Shown: piece by piece, positions 34,136 through 42,454 of the stretch
Layout of the letters: each line of letters starts with the position of its first letter
Numbering within the stretch: position 1 is the stretch's first letter
Assembly (NCBI GenBank): GCA_022428285.1
Contig: JAKMCX010000238.1
Coordinates: 1 to 54,904, forward strand
Source: Flavobacteriales bacterium
Lineage (GTDB): Bacteria; Bacteroidota; Bacteroidia; Flavobacteriales_D; Sanyastnellaceae
Direction of reading: 5' to 3'
Length of the DNA: 54,904 nt
Program-made: the position numbers and the translations under genes
Notes under the pieces: generated by a model
The model's input: only the letters and a program-made list of their open reading frames with translations
Told to the model about the DNA's origin: nothing
Databases searched by the model: none

Positions 34136-35170
34136 TTAGGAAGCGGTGGTGAACTGCTCGAGGAAACGGATGTCGTTTTCGAAGAATGCACGCAGGTCTC
34201 CAATTTGCCACTTGAGCATGGCAATCCGCTCAATGCCCATGCCAAAGGCGAAGCCTGTAAACTCATTGGGATCAATGCCCGAAGCCTCTAAAACAGCAGG
34301 GTCGACCATGCCACACCCCATGATTTCGAGCCATCCGGTTCCTTTGGTGATGCGCTTATCAACTTCCGTTTCCAAGCCCCAGTAGACGTCCATTTCGGCG
34401 CTGGGCTCGGTGAATGGAAAGTAGCTGGGACGCAATCGGATTTTGGTGCCGCTGCCAAACAGCTGTTCTGCGAAGACCAGCAGGGTTTGTTTCAAATCTG
34501 CGAAACTCACATCTCGGTCGATGTACAGGCCTTCGATTTGATGGAAGATGCAGTGTGCGCGGGCGCTGATGGCCTCGTTGCGAAATACACGGCCCGGCAT
34601 CACGATGCGCAAGGGGGGCTCGCGCTTTTCCATTTCACGAACCTGCACCGAACTGGTGTGGGTCCGCAAGAGCAAGTCGGGGTCGCGCTGGACAAAGAAG
34701 GTGTCCTGCATGTCCCGTGCGGGGTGCTCTTCGGGGAAATTCAGTCCTGAGAATACATGCCAATCGTCCTCAATCTCTGGACCGTCGGCTACGGTGAAAC
34801 CCATCCGATCAAAAATGGACAAGATTTCCCTCCGAACGATCCGGATGGGATGGTGAGAACCCAATGGAGCTTCACCGCTTGGTCGGGTGTGATCGGCCCC
34901 GCTGGCATGGGCGTCCTCCTCTGCTGTCAGACCGGCCTTGGCCTCGTCAAAATGGCGCTGCAAATCTTGCTTGAACCCATTCAAGGCTTGCCCCATATCC
35001 CGCTTTTGAGGGCCGGGAACTGCGCGAAAGCGCTCATTGAGGTCCTTGAGCAATCCCTGCCTCCCAAAATGCGCGATGCGAAACGCTTCAAGCGCCTCGG
35101 GAGTGGATACATCCGCTTTTTTGGCCTCGGCAAGGAGCCGGTCCAATTCAGCCTGGTTCAGTGTGGACAT
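34136..35170 (-). CDS. pheS: Phenylalanyl-tRNA synthetase alpha subunit
   Basis: PheS (344 residues) forms the catalytic core of the heterotetrameric synthetase. The N-terminal coiled coil is followed by the class II domain, with GSHHPI, GFTVADGPEIEDDWHVFSGLN, HTSSVQVR (motif 2 region), EMDVYWGLE and the motif 3 stretch GFAFGMGIERIAML. It begins 6 bases after the cyclophilin gene, so the two are cotranscribed. The beta subunit gene pheT is 2.9 kb away on the opposite strand and therefore independently transcribed. Confidence 0.95.
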   Translation of the reverse strand: MSTLNQAELDRLLAEAKKADVSTPEALEAFRIAHFGRQGLLKDLNERFRAVPGPQKRDMGQALNGFKQDLQRHFDEAKAGLTAEEDAHASGADHTRPSGEAPLGSHHPIRIVRREILSIFDRMGFTVADGPEIEDDWHVFSGLNFPEEHPARDMQDTFFVQRDPDLLLRTHTSSVQVREMEKREPPLRIVMPGRVFRNEAISARAHCIFHQIEGLYIDRDVSFADLKQTLLVFAEQLFGSGTKIRLRPSYFPFTEPSAEMDVYWGLETEVDKRITKGTGWLEIMGCGMVDPAVLEASGIDPNEFTGFAFGMGIERIAMLKWQIGDLRAFFENDIRFLEQFTTAS

Positions 35171-35176
35171 ACAGGT

Positions 35177-35872
35177 TCAGTTGAGGATTTCCATCCGCAT
35201 GGTGATGTCCTCCAATGGGCGATTGGAGCGCGTCGAAGTGGCTTCACAAATGGCATCCAGCACATCCAAGCCCTCAATGACGCGGCCAAATACAGTGTAC
35301 TGCATGTCAAGGTGTGGCGTGCCGCCAAGCTCTGTGTATTGGGCGATTTGATCGGGCGTGTAAGAAAACGACTCACCGGTAGCTTGGGCAATGTTGCGCA
35401 CCACACCCTGAAGCATTTGCTGGCTGACGTCACGGCCTTGCACAATGTAGAATTGGCTGCCGCTGCTGCGCCGTGCTGGATTGACTTGATCTCCTTGGCG
35501 CGCTGCAGCCAAGGCCCCCTTGACATGAATGAACTGCGGGTCAATTTCCGCGGGGACGGTGTATCCAGGTCCTCCGGACCCCAAACGGACTCCCGACTCA
35601 GCATTGCGCGAATCTGGATCTCCTCCTTGCGCCATGAATCCCTTGATGACGCGGTGCCACAAGAGTTCGTCATAAAAGCCCTCACCCGCGAGCTTCAGAA
35701 AGTTGTCGCGGTGCTCTGGGGTCTCATCGTAGAGCTCCACCACCATGGTGCCGAGCGAAGTTTCGATGCGCACTTGCTTGCGGTCGCCTGAATCTGCTGC
35801 AGCCATGTTGGCCACCGGCAGGAAGAGAAAAGACAACATCAGCACCATTGTGCGGGAGAAAGAGACAACCAT
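35177..35872 (-). CDS. Exported cyclophilin-type peptidylprolyl isomerase
   Basis: A 231-residue cyclophilin with a signal peptide (VLMLSFLFLPVANMAAA). The core shows FLKLAGEGFYDELLWHRVIKGFMAQGGDP, which holds the catalytic Arg, and GSQFYIVQG and QYTVFGRVIEGLDVLD near the end. A roughly 35-residue insertion (DVSQQMLQG to TPHLDMQ) is common in Bacteroidota members. It assists proline isomerisation in the periplasm. It heads a minus-strand pair with pheS and is divergent from a lipoprotein gene. Confidence 0.9.
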   Translation of the reverse strand: MVVSFSRTMVLMLSFLFLPVANMAAADSGDRKQVRIETSLGTMVVELYDETPEHRDNFLKLAGEGFYDELLWHRVIKGFMAQGGDPDSRNAESGVRLGSGGPGYTVPAEIDPQFIHVKGALAAARQGDQVNPARRSSGSQFYIVQGRDVSQQMLQGVVRNIAQATGESFSYTPDQIAQYTELGGTPHLDMQYTVFGRVIEGLDVLDAICEATSTRSNRPLEDITMRMEILN

Positions 35873-35944
35873 CGATTGGAATTTGCGTTATTTGTAAACT
35901 TCGTAGGGACGATGAACCGTCCCGCGGATAGCGACTTCGAAAAT

Positions 35945-36334
35945 ATGAAATCCAACACCCCCCTCCACGTTTTCGGCATGCTGGCCTTGTTGTTTGTTGG
36001 CGCTTTCGGTTTCAACGGATGCAACGAAATCGAAGACACCGTTGCGGTGATCTACGTTCAGAACAGCTTGGGCGCGCCGGTTCAAGGCGCCGAAGTCCGT
36101 CTTTTTGCGGTCGGATCGGTCAACCAAACCGTCATCGGAGAGCTCAGGTTCGACACCACCCAAGTCACCAATGCCGCTGGCAGTGTGAGCTTCAATTTCT
36201 CGGAGTATTACCAGCAGGGTCAGGCTGGATTCGCTGTCCTTGACATCGAAGCCACCAAAGGATCACTCGAAGGCATCGGCATCATCAAGATTGAAGAGGA
36301 GTTGACCAACGAGCAGACGGTCATCATGGAGTGA
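35945..36334 (+). CDS. Small predicted lipoprotein
   Basis: A 129-residue protein from ATG 35945 with a lipoprotein signal (VFGMLALLFVGAFGFNGC). The mature part resembles a carboxypeptidase-regulatory/Ig-like beta-sandwich: AVIYVQNSLGAPVQGAEVRLF, then TNAAGSVSFNF. No enzyme motif is present. Upstream in-frame starts (35876, 35912) would give an unlikely long leader before the signal. It stands alone in front of tRNA-Pro; the function is unknown. Confidence 0.7.
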   Translation: MKSNTPLHVFGMLALLFVGAFGFNGCNEIEDTVAVIYVQNSLGAPVQGAEVRLFAVGSVNQTVIGELRFDTTQVTNAAGSVSFNFSEYYQQGQAGFAVLDIEATKGSLEGIGIIKIEEELTNEQTVIME

Positions 36335-36363
36335 CTTTCTTCCCGTAGACGGGAGGAATTGCC

Positions 36364-36371
36364 TATTTTCG
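36364..36371 (+). promoter_or_regulatory. Candidate -7 element of tRNA-Pro
   Basis: TATTTTCG lies 20 bases before the tRNA, inside CCTATTTTCGCGC, which is almost the same as the sequence in front of tRNA-Leu (CCTATCTTCGCGC). Confidence 0.4.
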
Positions 36372-36391
36372 CGCTCCGCTTCGGCGAAATC

Positions 36392-36464
36392 CGGGATGTA
36401 GCTCAGTTGGTAGAGTACGCGTCTGGGGGACGTGTGGTCGCTGGTTCGAGTCCAGTCATCCCGA
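36392..36464 (+). tRNA. tRNA-Pro (anticodon GGG)
   Basis: A 73-base cloverleaf: acceptor CGGGATG pairs with CATCCCG (36457-36463) plus discriminator A. The D arm is GCTC...GAGT, the anticodon arm CGCGT-CTGGGGG-ACGTG gives GGG, and the T arm is GCTGG-TTCGAGT-CCAGT. The 3' CCA is not encoded. A UUCG hairpin terminator follows at once. Confidence 0.94.
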
Positions 36465-36470
36465 CATCTG

Positions 36471-36505
36471 AAAGGGGAGCCTTCGGGCTCTCCTTTCTGT
36501 TTTCC
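36471..36505 (+). terminator. Rho-independent terminator after tRNA-Pro
   Basis: AAAGGGGAGCC pairs with GGCTCTCCTTT over 11 base pairs (one G-U) around a TTCG tetraloop, followed by CTGTTTTCC. Confidence 0.85.
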
Positions 36506-36522
36506 TACCATTGTAGTTCTCT

Positions 36523-36885
36523 ATGGACGTCGAATTTGAAACCCGCTGGCGCAACCTTCTCACCGTTCTCGAAAAACGGTTTGGAGGAGGTATGGACCTG
36601 CAAGACATCCTGTTTTTGGTGGGTGTCCAAGAGTTGGGCCAGGGTTTTCGCACCTTCAAAAAAGACGAAAAAATGGACCTGATGCACGTCGCTGTGTGCA
36701 CGGTCATGGTGCCGGAAGGCTTCTATGCTTTTGTGGGACGCGACGAAGAAGGCTGGCCCCATTTCGAAGAGAAAGTGCCGTTGCCAGAACTGGAACCCAA
36801 ACAGCAAGACGTGCTGATTCGAAGGGGCTTATTGGAATACTTCGGGGACAATCCCGCAGACCTTATCGGCCCGCAAAGCGCTTGA
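36523..36885 (+). CDS. Conserved Bacteroidota protein of unknown function
   Basis: A 120-residue cytoplasmic protein with no signal or membrane segment. It opens MDVEFETRWRNLLTVLEKRFGGGMDLQDILFL and contains GVQELGQGFRTFKKDEKMDLMHVAVC and EGFYAFVGRDEEGWPHFEE. I recall close relatives as unnamed proteins throughout the phylum but know no function. The gene starts 18 bases after the tRNA-Pro terminator and its last 23 bases overlap the convergent regulator gene. Confidence 0.7.
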   Translation: MDVEFETRWRNLLTVLEKRFGGGMDLQDILFLVGVQELGQGFRTFKKDEKMDLMHVAVCTVMVPEGFYAFVGRDEEGWPHFEEKVPLPELEPKQQDVLIRRGLLEYFGDNPADLIGPQSA

Positions 36886-37915
36886 GGGATACCTCATCTT
36901 CGATGAGGACATTTTTGCCTTTCAGGCTCACCCAACCATCAGATTTGAAATCGCTCAGGGCACGGATCAGGCTCTCCTTTGCGGTTCCCACCATCCCTGC
37001 GAGGTCTTCCCTGCTCAGCTGAGGCTTGGTTTCAGACTCCTTGAATCGGTCGCTCAAATCCAACAACGCCTGCGCCGTGCGCTCCCGAACAGAGGCATAG
37101 GCCAAGGCCAACAGCCGCTCTTGGTTCTGGGTCACCTCGCCGGCCAGCATGCGGATAAATCGCATGGCCACGTCGCGGTTTCGGTGCATCAAGTCCAAGA
37201 AGACTTTGCGCGGAATGAGGTGCACTTCAGAATCCTCTAGCACTTCGGCAGCGCTGGTGTACTCCAAACCTTTAAGGACGTCCATGTGGCCCAAGAAATC
37301 TCCGGGCTTGCACAGTTCGATGATCAATTCCTTGCCGTAGTTGTCGGTGCGGAACACCTTGACCACGCCCGAGGCGACATAGTAGACATTGTTGGTGGCG
37401 TCTCCCTCTGAAAAGAGCACCTGCCCTGCGCCGAAACGCCGCGGCCTGTCTCCAACATCGATGCCCGGAATCCCGCCTTGCTCAGTGGCGTCGGCAATGA
37501 ATTCATTGAGCCGCTGTGGTGGGCGTCCGTATTCGCGTTGGAGGATGGCACTTTTCTTGAGGCGCACCTCGATGGTCGCCAGGAGGTCAGCTTCGCTGAA
37601 CGGCTTCACCAAATAATCGTCGGCGCCGCTGGACATCCCCCTTCTCATTTCTTCAGCTCCGTCTCTTGAAGTCAAGAAAATAAACGGAATCATGGCTGTC
37701 TTTGGATCGTTTGAGAGGTAATGCAGCACACCGTAACCGTCCAGTTCGGGCATTTCCACATCACACACGATCATATCGGGACGGTCCAATTGGGCCCGAT
37801 CGACCCCTGCCTTGCCATGCTCAGCTTGAATGACTTCATATCCCGCCAACTGCAGAATATCAGCGGTAGTAGTCCGAAGAAACTGGTTGTCCTCGATGAT
37901 GAGAATCTTTTTCAC
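36863..37915 (-). CDS. Receiver-CRP/FNR fusion transcription regulator
   Basis: A 350-residue regulator beginning with GTG at 37915 (VKKILIIEDN); a TTG at 37951 would add 12 unrelated residues. Residues 1-120 are a response-regulator receiver with Asp52 as likely phospho-acceptor (IVCDVEMPELDG) and Lys in DDYLVKPFS. Residues about 150-260 form a cyclic-nucleotide-type sensory domain (FGAGQVLFSEGDATNNVYYVASG, GDFLGHMDVLKG). The C-terminus is a Crp-type winged helix with LSREDLAGMVGTAKESLIRAL. It probably combines phosphorelay input with a small-ligand or protein signal; no kinase is adjacent. Confidence 0.85.
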   Translation of the reverse strand: MKKILIIEDNQFLRTTTADILQLAGYEVIQAEHGKAGVDRAQLDRPDMIVCDVEMPELDGYGVLHYLSNDPKTAMIPFIFLTSRDGAEEMRRGMSSGADDYLVKPFSEADLLATIEVRLKKSAILQREYGRPPQRLNEFIADATEQGGIPGIDVGDRPRRFGAGQVLFSEGDATNNVYYVASGVVKVFRTDNYGKELIIELCKPGDFLGHMDVLKGLEYTSAAEVLEDSEVHLIPRKVFLDLMHRNRDVAMRFIRMLAGEVTQNQERLLALAYASVRERTAQALLDLSDRFKESETKPQLSREDLAGMVGTAKESLIRALSDFKSDGWVSLKGKNVLIEDEVSLKRFAGR

Positions 37916-38092
37916 GGCGTCGAAATTGTAGCAAGAAGAAGCACTCCACAACGAAGCATTCTACGGCTGTAAGATATTAAAGGCTTTCGCGGGAACCCAT
38001 CATTCGCCTTCAGCCGCTCAAAAGCTTTGTTTCATGGATTAAATTCGCGTGCGATCTGACGTACTTCCATCGTCCGCAAAAAAACCAGCCGC

Positions 38093-40546
38093 ATGAACGT
38101 TTCCCTCGATTGGCTCAGGACTTGGCTCCCCATCAATCAACAACAAGACCTCGATGCGCAAGCCATTTCCGATATACTGACGGCCACGGGACTGGAGGTC
38201 GAGGGTGTGGAGGAAATTCCTGCTGTGCCTGGCGGTCTGAAGGGCATGGTGGTCGGCGAAGTCCTGACCTGCGAGCAGCACCCCAATGCGGACCGTCTTC
38301 GGGTGACGACGGTAGACACAGGAGGTGATGCTCCGCTGAACATCGTGTGTGGCGCCCCCAATGTGGCGGCAGGACAGAAGGTCATCGTGGCCACTGTAGG
38401 CGCTGTATGCCACCCTACCGAGGGGGATCCTTTCAAAATCAAGAAGGGCAAAATCAGAGGTGAAGTTTCCGAAGGCATGATCTGCGCCGAAGACGAATTG
38501 GGCCTTGGAAAAGGGCACGACGGCATCCTCGTACTCGATGCTTCGGCCAAAGTTGGGGCAGGTGCTGCTGGCGCCTTGGGCGTGGAAAGTGACCACCGGA
38601 TTGAGATTGGACTGACCCCGAACCGAACCGATGCCATGGGCCACATTGGCGTGGCGCGGGACCTTCGGGCGGCCTTGTTGTGGAATGGTGGCACTGGAAC
38701 TGGCGAAGGTGTGCCGGCGTTGACTGCCGCAGCTCCCCATGCGCTTGCCGAAGGAAAAGGCCCCATCTCCCTGCATGTGGAGGACGCCCATGGCGCCCCC
38801 TGTTATTTGGGCATCACCCTGCGCAACGTGCAGGTTGGACCATCGCCCGAATGGCTGCAACAGCGCCTTCGCGCCATTGGTTTGGAGCCCAAAAACAACG
38901 TTGTAGACGTGACCAATTACGTGCTGCACGACTTGGGACAGCCCTTGCATGCTTTTGATGCCGACCGCATTGCTGGCCAACAGGTCCGCGTCCGAAAGGC
39001 CACAGAAGGCGAGGCCTTTACCGCGTTGGACGGCAAGGAAATGACACTTACTGCGGCCGATTTGGTGATCGCAGACGCGGAAAAACCCATGTGCCTCGCT
39101 GGCGTATTTGGCGGCGCCCACAGCGGCGTTCAAGAGGGAACCACCTCGGTCTTTTTGGAAAGCGCCTGGTTCGAGCCTGTCACCATTCGCAAGAGTGCCA
39201 AGCGGCACACCCTTTCTACCGATGCCTCTTTCCGCTTTGAGCGTGGCGTCGACCCCGAAATGACCGCATCAGGGATGGAAAAAGCCGTCTCCCTCCTTGC
39301 AGAATGTGCGGGCGCCACACCCGACGGCGGGTTGCAGGTCTTCTCCGGTGAATTGCCTCAAGGCGCCCAAGTGGAGCTGAGCTGGCATACCCTGGACACC
39401 ATGATTGGCGTCTCCTTGGACCCACAGCGCGTCAAAGGCATCTTGGCCAGCCTCGACATTGGGATTTTGTCAGAAGAAAACGGCGCCCTCCAACTGAGTG
39501 TGCCCGCATACCGCAGGGACGTCACGCGCCCAGCAGATGTGGTCGAAGAAATTTTGCGCATCCACGGATACGATCACATTCCGCTTCCCGGAAGGATGAC
39601 CGTGTCGCTCTCGCCCAAGCCACATCCTGACCCCGAACAGCTCCGCAATGACCTTGCGCGCACCCTCGTGGGCCGAGGCTTCCACGAAGTCATGCACAAT
39701 TCGTTGGTCCCCTCCGAGCACCTCAAACTCGCGGAAGACCTGAGCCTCAATCCCGACCGGGCGGTCATTTTGCTCAATCCACTGAGCTCCGAATTGGATG
39801 CCATGCGGCAATCGCTTCTGTTTCAGGGGCTCGAAACCGTGGCCCGCAACAAGAACCACCAGCGCCCGGACCTGTCGATCTTTGAGTTCGGCAAGGTGTA
39901 CGCCGAAGACGGTCAAGGCGGACACGTTGAATCCGAGCGGCTGGCACTGACGGTGTCGGGGCAGACCGCCCCGGAAAGCTGGCGCAAACTGGATCAAGAC
40001 GGCATGTCTTGGTTGAAAGGTGCTGTGGAGGCCCTGCTCACCCAGTGTGGTGTGGCTGGGCTGCAATGCGCGCGCCTTCCAGGCGGCGATCTGTTCAAAG
40101 AAGGCCTGGAGTGGAAAGGCCCCAAAGGGTTCTCGGTGCGCGCCGGCCTGGTGCACCCCGCCCTCTCTCGCAAATTTGGACTCGACGCCGACGTCTTCCA
40201 CGCAGACCTGCCCTTTGGTGGTTTGGTCAAATGGTCTGGAAAAAGCAAAATCAAGGCGCATGAACTGGCCCGATTCCCATCGGTTCGCAGGGACTTGAGC
40301 CTGCAAGTTCCCGCGGGTGTGACCTATGCTGGCATCGAAGGCGTCGTCCGCCAAACGGGGGGCAAACTGCTTCGAGAGGTCAATTTGTTTGACGTGTACC
40401 ACGACGAAAAGACCGAGAAGACGTCTTACGCCATCTCCATCCAACTGCAGGATGCCGAGAAAACCCTGAGCGAAAAGGCCATCGAAAAAACCGTTGAACG
40501 GATCTGCGGACAATTGGACCAACGGCTTAGCGTCACGTTGAAATAA
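38093..40546 (+). CDS. pheT: Phenylalanyl-tRNA synthetase beta subunit
   Basis: PheT (817 residues) pairs with PheS. The N-terminal MNVSLDWLRTWLP and the tRNA-binding EMAP-like domain (GEVLTCEQHPNADRLRV, IVCGAPNVAAGQKV) come first. The B3/B4 editing domain follows, with VVDVTNYVLHDLGQPLHAFD and FRFERGVDP. Next come the B5 domain and the catalytic-like domain, and the ferredoxin-fold anticodon-binding domain at the end (FPSVRRDLSLQVP). It is transcribed alone. The large divergent gap to the regulator gene (177 bases) shows no other gene. Confidence 0.96.
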   Translation: MNVSLDWLRTWLPINQQQDLDAQAISDILTATGLEVEGVEEIPAVPGGLKGMVVGEVLTCEQHPNADRLRVTTVDTGGDAPLNIVCGAPNVAAGQKVIVATVGAVCHPTEGDPFKIKKGKIRGEVSEGMICAEDELGLGKGHDGILVLDASAKVGAGAAGALGVESDHRIEIGLTPNRTDAMGHIGVARDLRAALLWNGGTGTGEGVPALTAAAPHALAEGKGPISLHVEDAHGAPCYLGITLRNVQVGPSPEWLQQRLRAIGLEPKNNVVDVTNYVLHDLGQPLHAFDADRIAGQQVRVRKATEGEAFTALDGKEMTLTAADLVIADAEKPMCLAGVFGGAHSGVQEGTTSVFLESAWFEPVTIRKSAKRHTLSTDASFRFERGVDPEMTASGMEKAVSLLAECAGATPDGGLQVFSGELPQGAQVELSWHTLDTMIGVSLDPQRVKGILASLDIGILSEENGALQLSVPAYRRDVTRPADVVEEILRIHGYDHIPLPGRMTVSLSPKPHPDPEQLRNDLARTLVGRGFHEVMHNSLVPSEHLKLAEDLSLNPDRAVILLNPLSSELDAMRQSLLFQGLETVARNKNHQRPDLSIFEFGKVYAEDGQGGHVESERLALTVSGQTAPESWRKLDQDGMSWLKGAVEALLTQCGVAGLQCARLPGGDLFKEGLEWKGPKGFSVRAGLVHPALSRKFGLDADVFHADLPFGGLVKWSGKSKIKAHELARFPSVRRDLSLQVPAGVTYAGIEGVVRQTGGKLLREVNLFDVYHDEKTEKTSYAISIQLQDAEKTLSEKAIEKTVERICGQLDQRLSVTLK

Positions 40547-40648
40547 GTGACCTGGAAGGTTCCTGACCTAAAGACCCCCGTGCACACTATCACGCTCAAA
40601 GCATTCACAACGCGCCCACAAGAGCCCTGAACTGCAGGCTGCGCTGTC

Positions 40649-40656
40649 TATTTTTC
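40649..40656 (+). promoter_or_regulatory. Candidate -7 element before the PhoB-like gene
   Basis: TATTTTTC lies 20 bases before the start codon and is one base off TAnnTTTG. Weak on its own, but it resembles the box of the HU gene. Confidence 0.3.
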
Positions 40657-40676
40657 TGCCAAGAACCCAACCCGCC

Positions 40677-41357
40677 ATGGACAGTCAAACGATCCTCGTT
40701 GTGGATGACGAGCCAGACATTCTCGAATTGGTCCAATACAACTTGGAAAAGGAGGGGTTTGCCGTGTACACCGCCGGAAATGGTCGAGAGGCCATCGAAA
40801 TCGCCGAGAAAGTTGCACCTGACTTGATCCTGCTCGATGTCATGATGCCCGAGATGGACGGCATGGAAACGTGCATCGAAATGCGGGAAAACTCCAAGTT
40901 GGATGGCACTGTCATCGCCTTTTTGACCGCCCGTGGAGAGGACTACAGTCAAATCGCTGGCTTCGACGCCGGCGCCGATGACTACATCACCAAGCCCATC
41001 AAACCCCGCGTGCTGTTGAGCCGGATCAAGGCCTTGCTGCGTAGGGGCAAGAAATCCGATCGGGGCCAAGAAGTATTCAAGGGAAAAACCATCACCATCG
41101 ACAGAGACCGGTATATCGTGATCCGCGATGGGAAAGAGTTGAGCTTGCCCAAAAAGGAATTCGAATTGCTGTCCTTGCTGGTAACGCAGCCCGGAAAGGT
41201 CTTCAACAGAAGTACAATTCTGACCCAAGTTTGGGGCAACGACGTGGTCGTAGGAGACCGCACCATCGATGTCCACATTCGCAAGCTCAGGGAGAAGCTG
41301 GGCGACCACTATTTCAAGACTGTCAAGGGCGTCGGATATAAGTTCGAAGAGGAATGA
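40677..41357 (+). CDS. OmpR/PhoB-type response regulator
   Basis: A 226-residue regulator. The receiver has the acidic pocket DDE (10-12), phospho-acceptor Asp54 (LILLDVMMPEMDG), and switch Thr and Lys in LTARGED and YITKPIKP. The winged-helix DNA-binding domain (about 125-226) ends IDVHIRKLREKLGDHYFKTVKGVGYKFE, typical of the OmpR family. The stop overlaps the kinase gene start as ATGA, so the pair is translated together. The stimulus is unknown; PhoB/PhoR-like phosphate sensing is only an analogy. Confidence 0.92.
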   Translation: MDSQTILVVDDEPDILELVQYNLEKEGFAVYTAGNGREAIEIAEKVAPDLILLDVMMPEMDGMETCIEMRENSKLDGTVIAFLTARGEDYSQIAGFDAGADDYITKPIKPRVLLSRIKALLRRGKKSDRGQEVFKGKTITIDRDRYIVIRDGKELSLPKKEFELLSLLVTQPGKVFNRSTILTQVWGNDVVVGDRTIDVHIRKLREKLGDHYFKTVKGVGYKFEEE

Positions 41358-42397
41358 ACATCCGCACACCCCGGGGCGTCGCGCTGGTGTGCGCCCTTCT
41401 CGTCACCTTGTTTGGCACCGCCAGCGTCACGACCGTTTTCTGGATGTATGGCGTTCAAGCTCCGGTGCAGGCACTCGCGTTGGGGGTGTTGGCCTTGTTT
41501 GCGCTTTCCACGGCGATCATCTACAGCGCCATCGAGAAGTTCATCTACCAGAAAGTTCGGATCATCTACAAAAACATCCACCGGTTCAAGAGCACGAAGG
41601 AGCGCGCACGGGATGTGCATATGGGGGAAGATGTGATGGAAAAAGTCCGGCTCGACGTGATGGACTGGGCCACCGAAAAAGTCAATGAGATTTCCTTGCT
41701 CAAGGAGCAAGACACCTTTCGAAAGGAGTTCATCGGCAACCTCGCCCACGAATTAAAAACCCCGGTATTCAACATTCAAGGCTACATCCTGACCTTGCTT
41801 GAGGGGGCGCTTGAGGACCCTGAACACAACCGCAAATTCCTCATGAAGGCTGCCAAAAACGTGGACCGCATGGCGAGCCTCATCGATGACTTGGACGTCA
41901 TCACGAAGATTGAAGGGGGCTCTTTGGAGCTGGACGTGTCCACTTTTGACCTGGGCCATTTGGTCCGGGAGGTAATGGACCAGCTTGAACAACGCGCCAA
42001 AAGGGTGGACATCAATGTGGTTTTTGTGGAGGACGGAACACGCAAAATCGACGTCCAAGGGGACGCCGGAAAAATCGAACAGGTCATCACCAACCTGGTC
42101 TCAAACAGCCTGAGGTACGGCAGAGAAAAGGGCACCACCCAGATCCGCTGTTACGACATGGAAGAGCAGGTTTTGGTGGAAGTGGCGGACGATGGACTGG
42201 GCATGTCCGAAGAACACCTGCCCCGGATTTTTGAGCGCTTCTACAGGGTCGACAAGAGCCGTTCTCGCAATGCAGGGGGCAGCGGACTGGGGTTGGCGAT
42301 TGTCAAGCACATCATTGAGGCGCACGACCAGAGCATCTCCGTGCGCTCGACCCAAGGCAAGGGCTCTACGTTTTCGTTTACCCTCCTGAAGGCCTAA
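41354..42397 (+). CDS. PhoR-like sensor histidine kinase
   Basis: A 347-residue membrane kinase. Two close hydrophobic helices (about 8-28 and 34-54) with almost no periplasmic loop are followed by a short linker, the HisKA domain with phospho-His132 in FIGNLAHELKTPVFN, and an HATPase domain with N box (ITNLVSNSLRYG), VADDGLGM and GGSGLGLAIVKH. The lack of a sizeable sensor domain suggests it senses the membrane or a partner protein. It is co-translated with the response regulator upstream. Confidence 0.92.
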   Translation: MNIRTPRGVALVCALLVTLFGTASVTTVFWMYGVQAPVQALALGVLALFALSTAIIYSAIEKFIYQKVRIIYKNIHRFKSTKERARDVHMGEDVMEKVRLDVMDWATEKVNEISLLKEQDTFRKEFIGNLAHELKTPVFNIQGYILTLLEGALEDPEHNRKFLMKAAKNVDRMASLIDDLDVITKIEGGSLELDVSTFDLGHLVREVMDQLEQRAKRVDINVVFVEDGTRKIDVQGDAGKIEQVITNLVSNSLRYGREKGTTQIRCYDMEEQVLVEVADDGLGMSEEHLPRIFERFYRVDKSRSRNAGGSGLGLAIVKHIIEAHDQSISVRSTQGKGSTFSFTLLKA

Positions 42398-42454
42398 AAG
42401 CCAAAGGCCCTCCAGCCTGCTCCATTATTGGCAACAGGGTTCAACCCCCTTGAA

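Noticed and set aside
34757-35791. Plus-strand frame of 344 residues across pheS and the cyclophilin gene
   Set aside because: Spans two real minus-strand genes and their junction; no motif.
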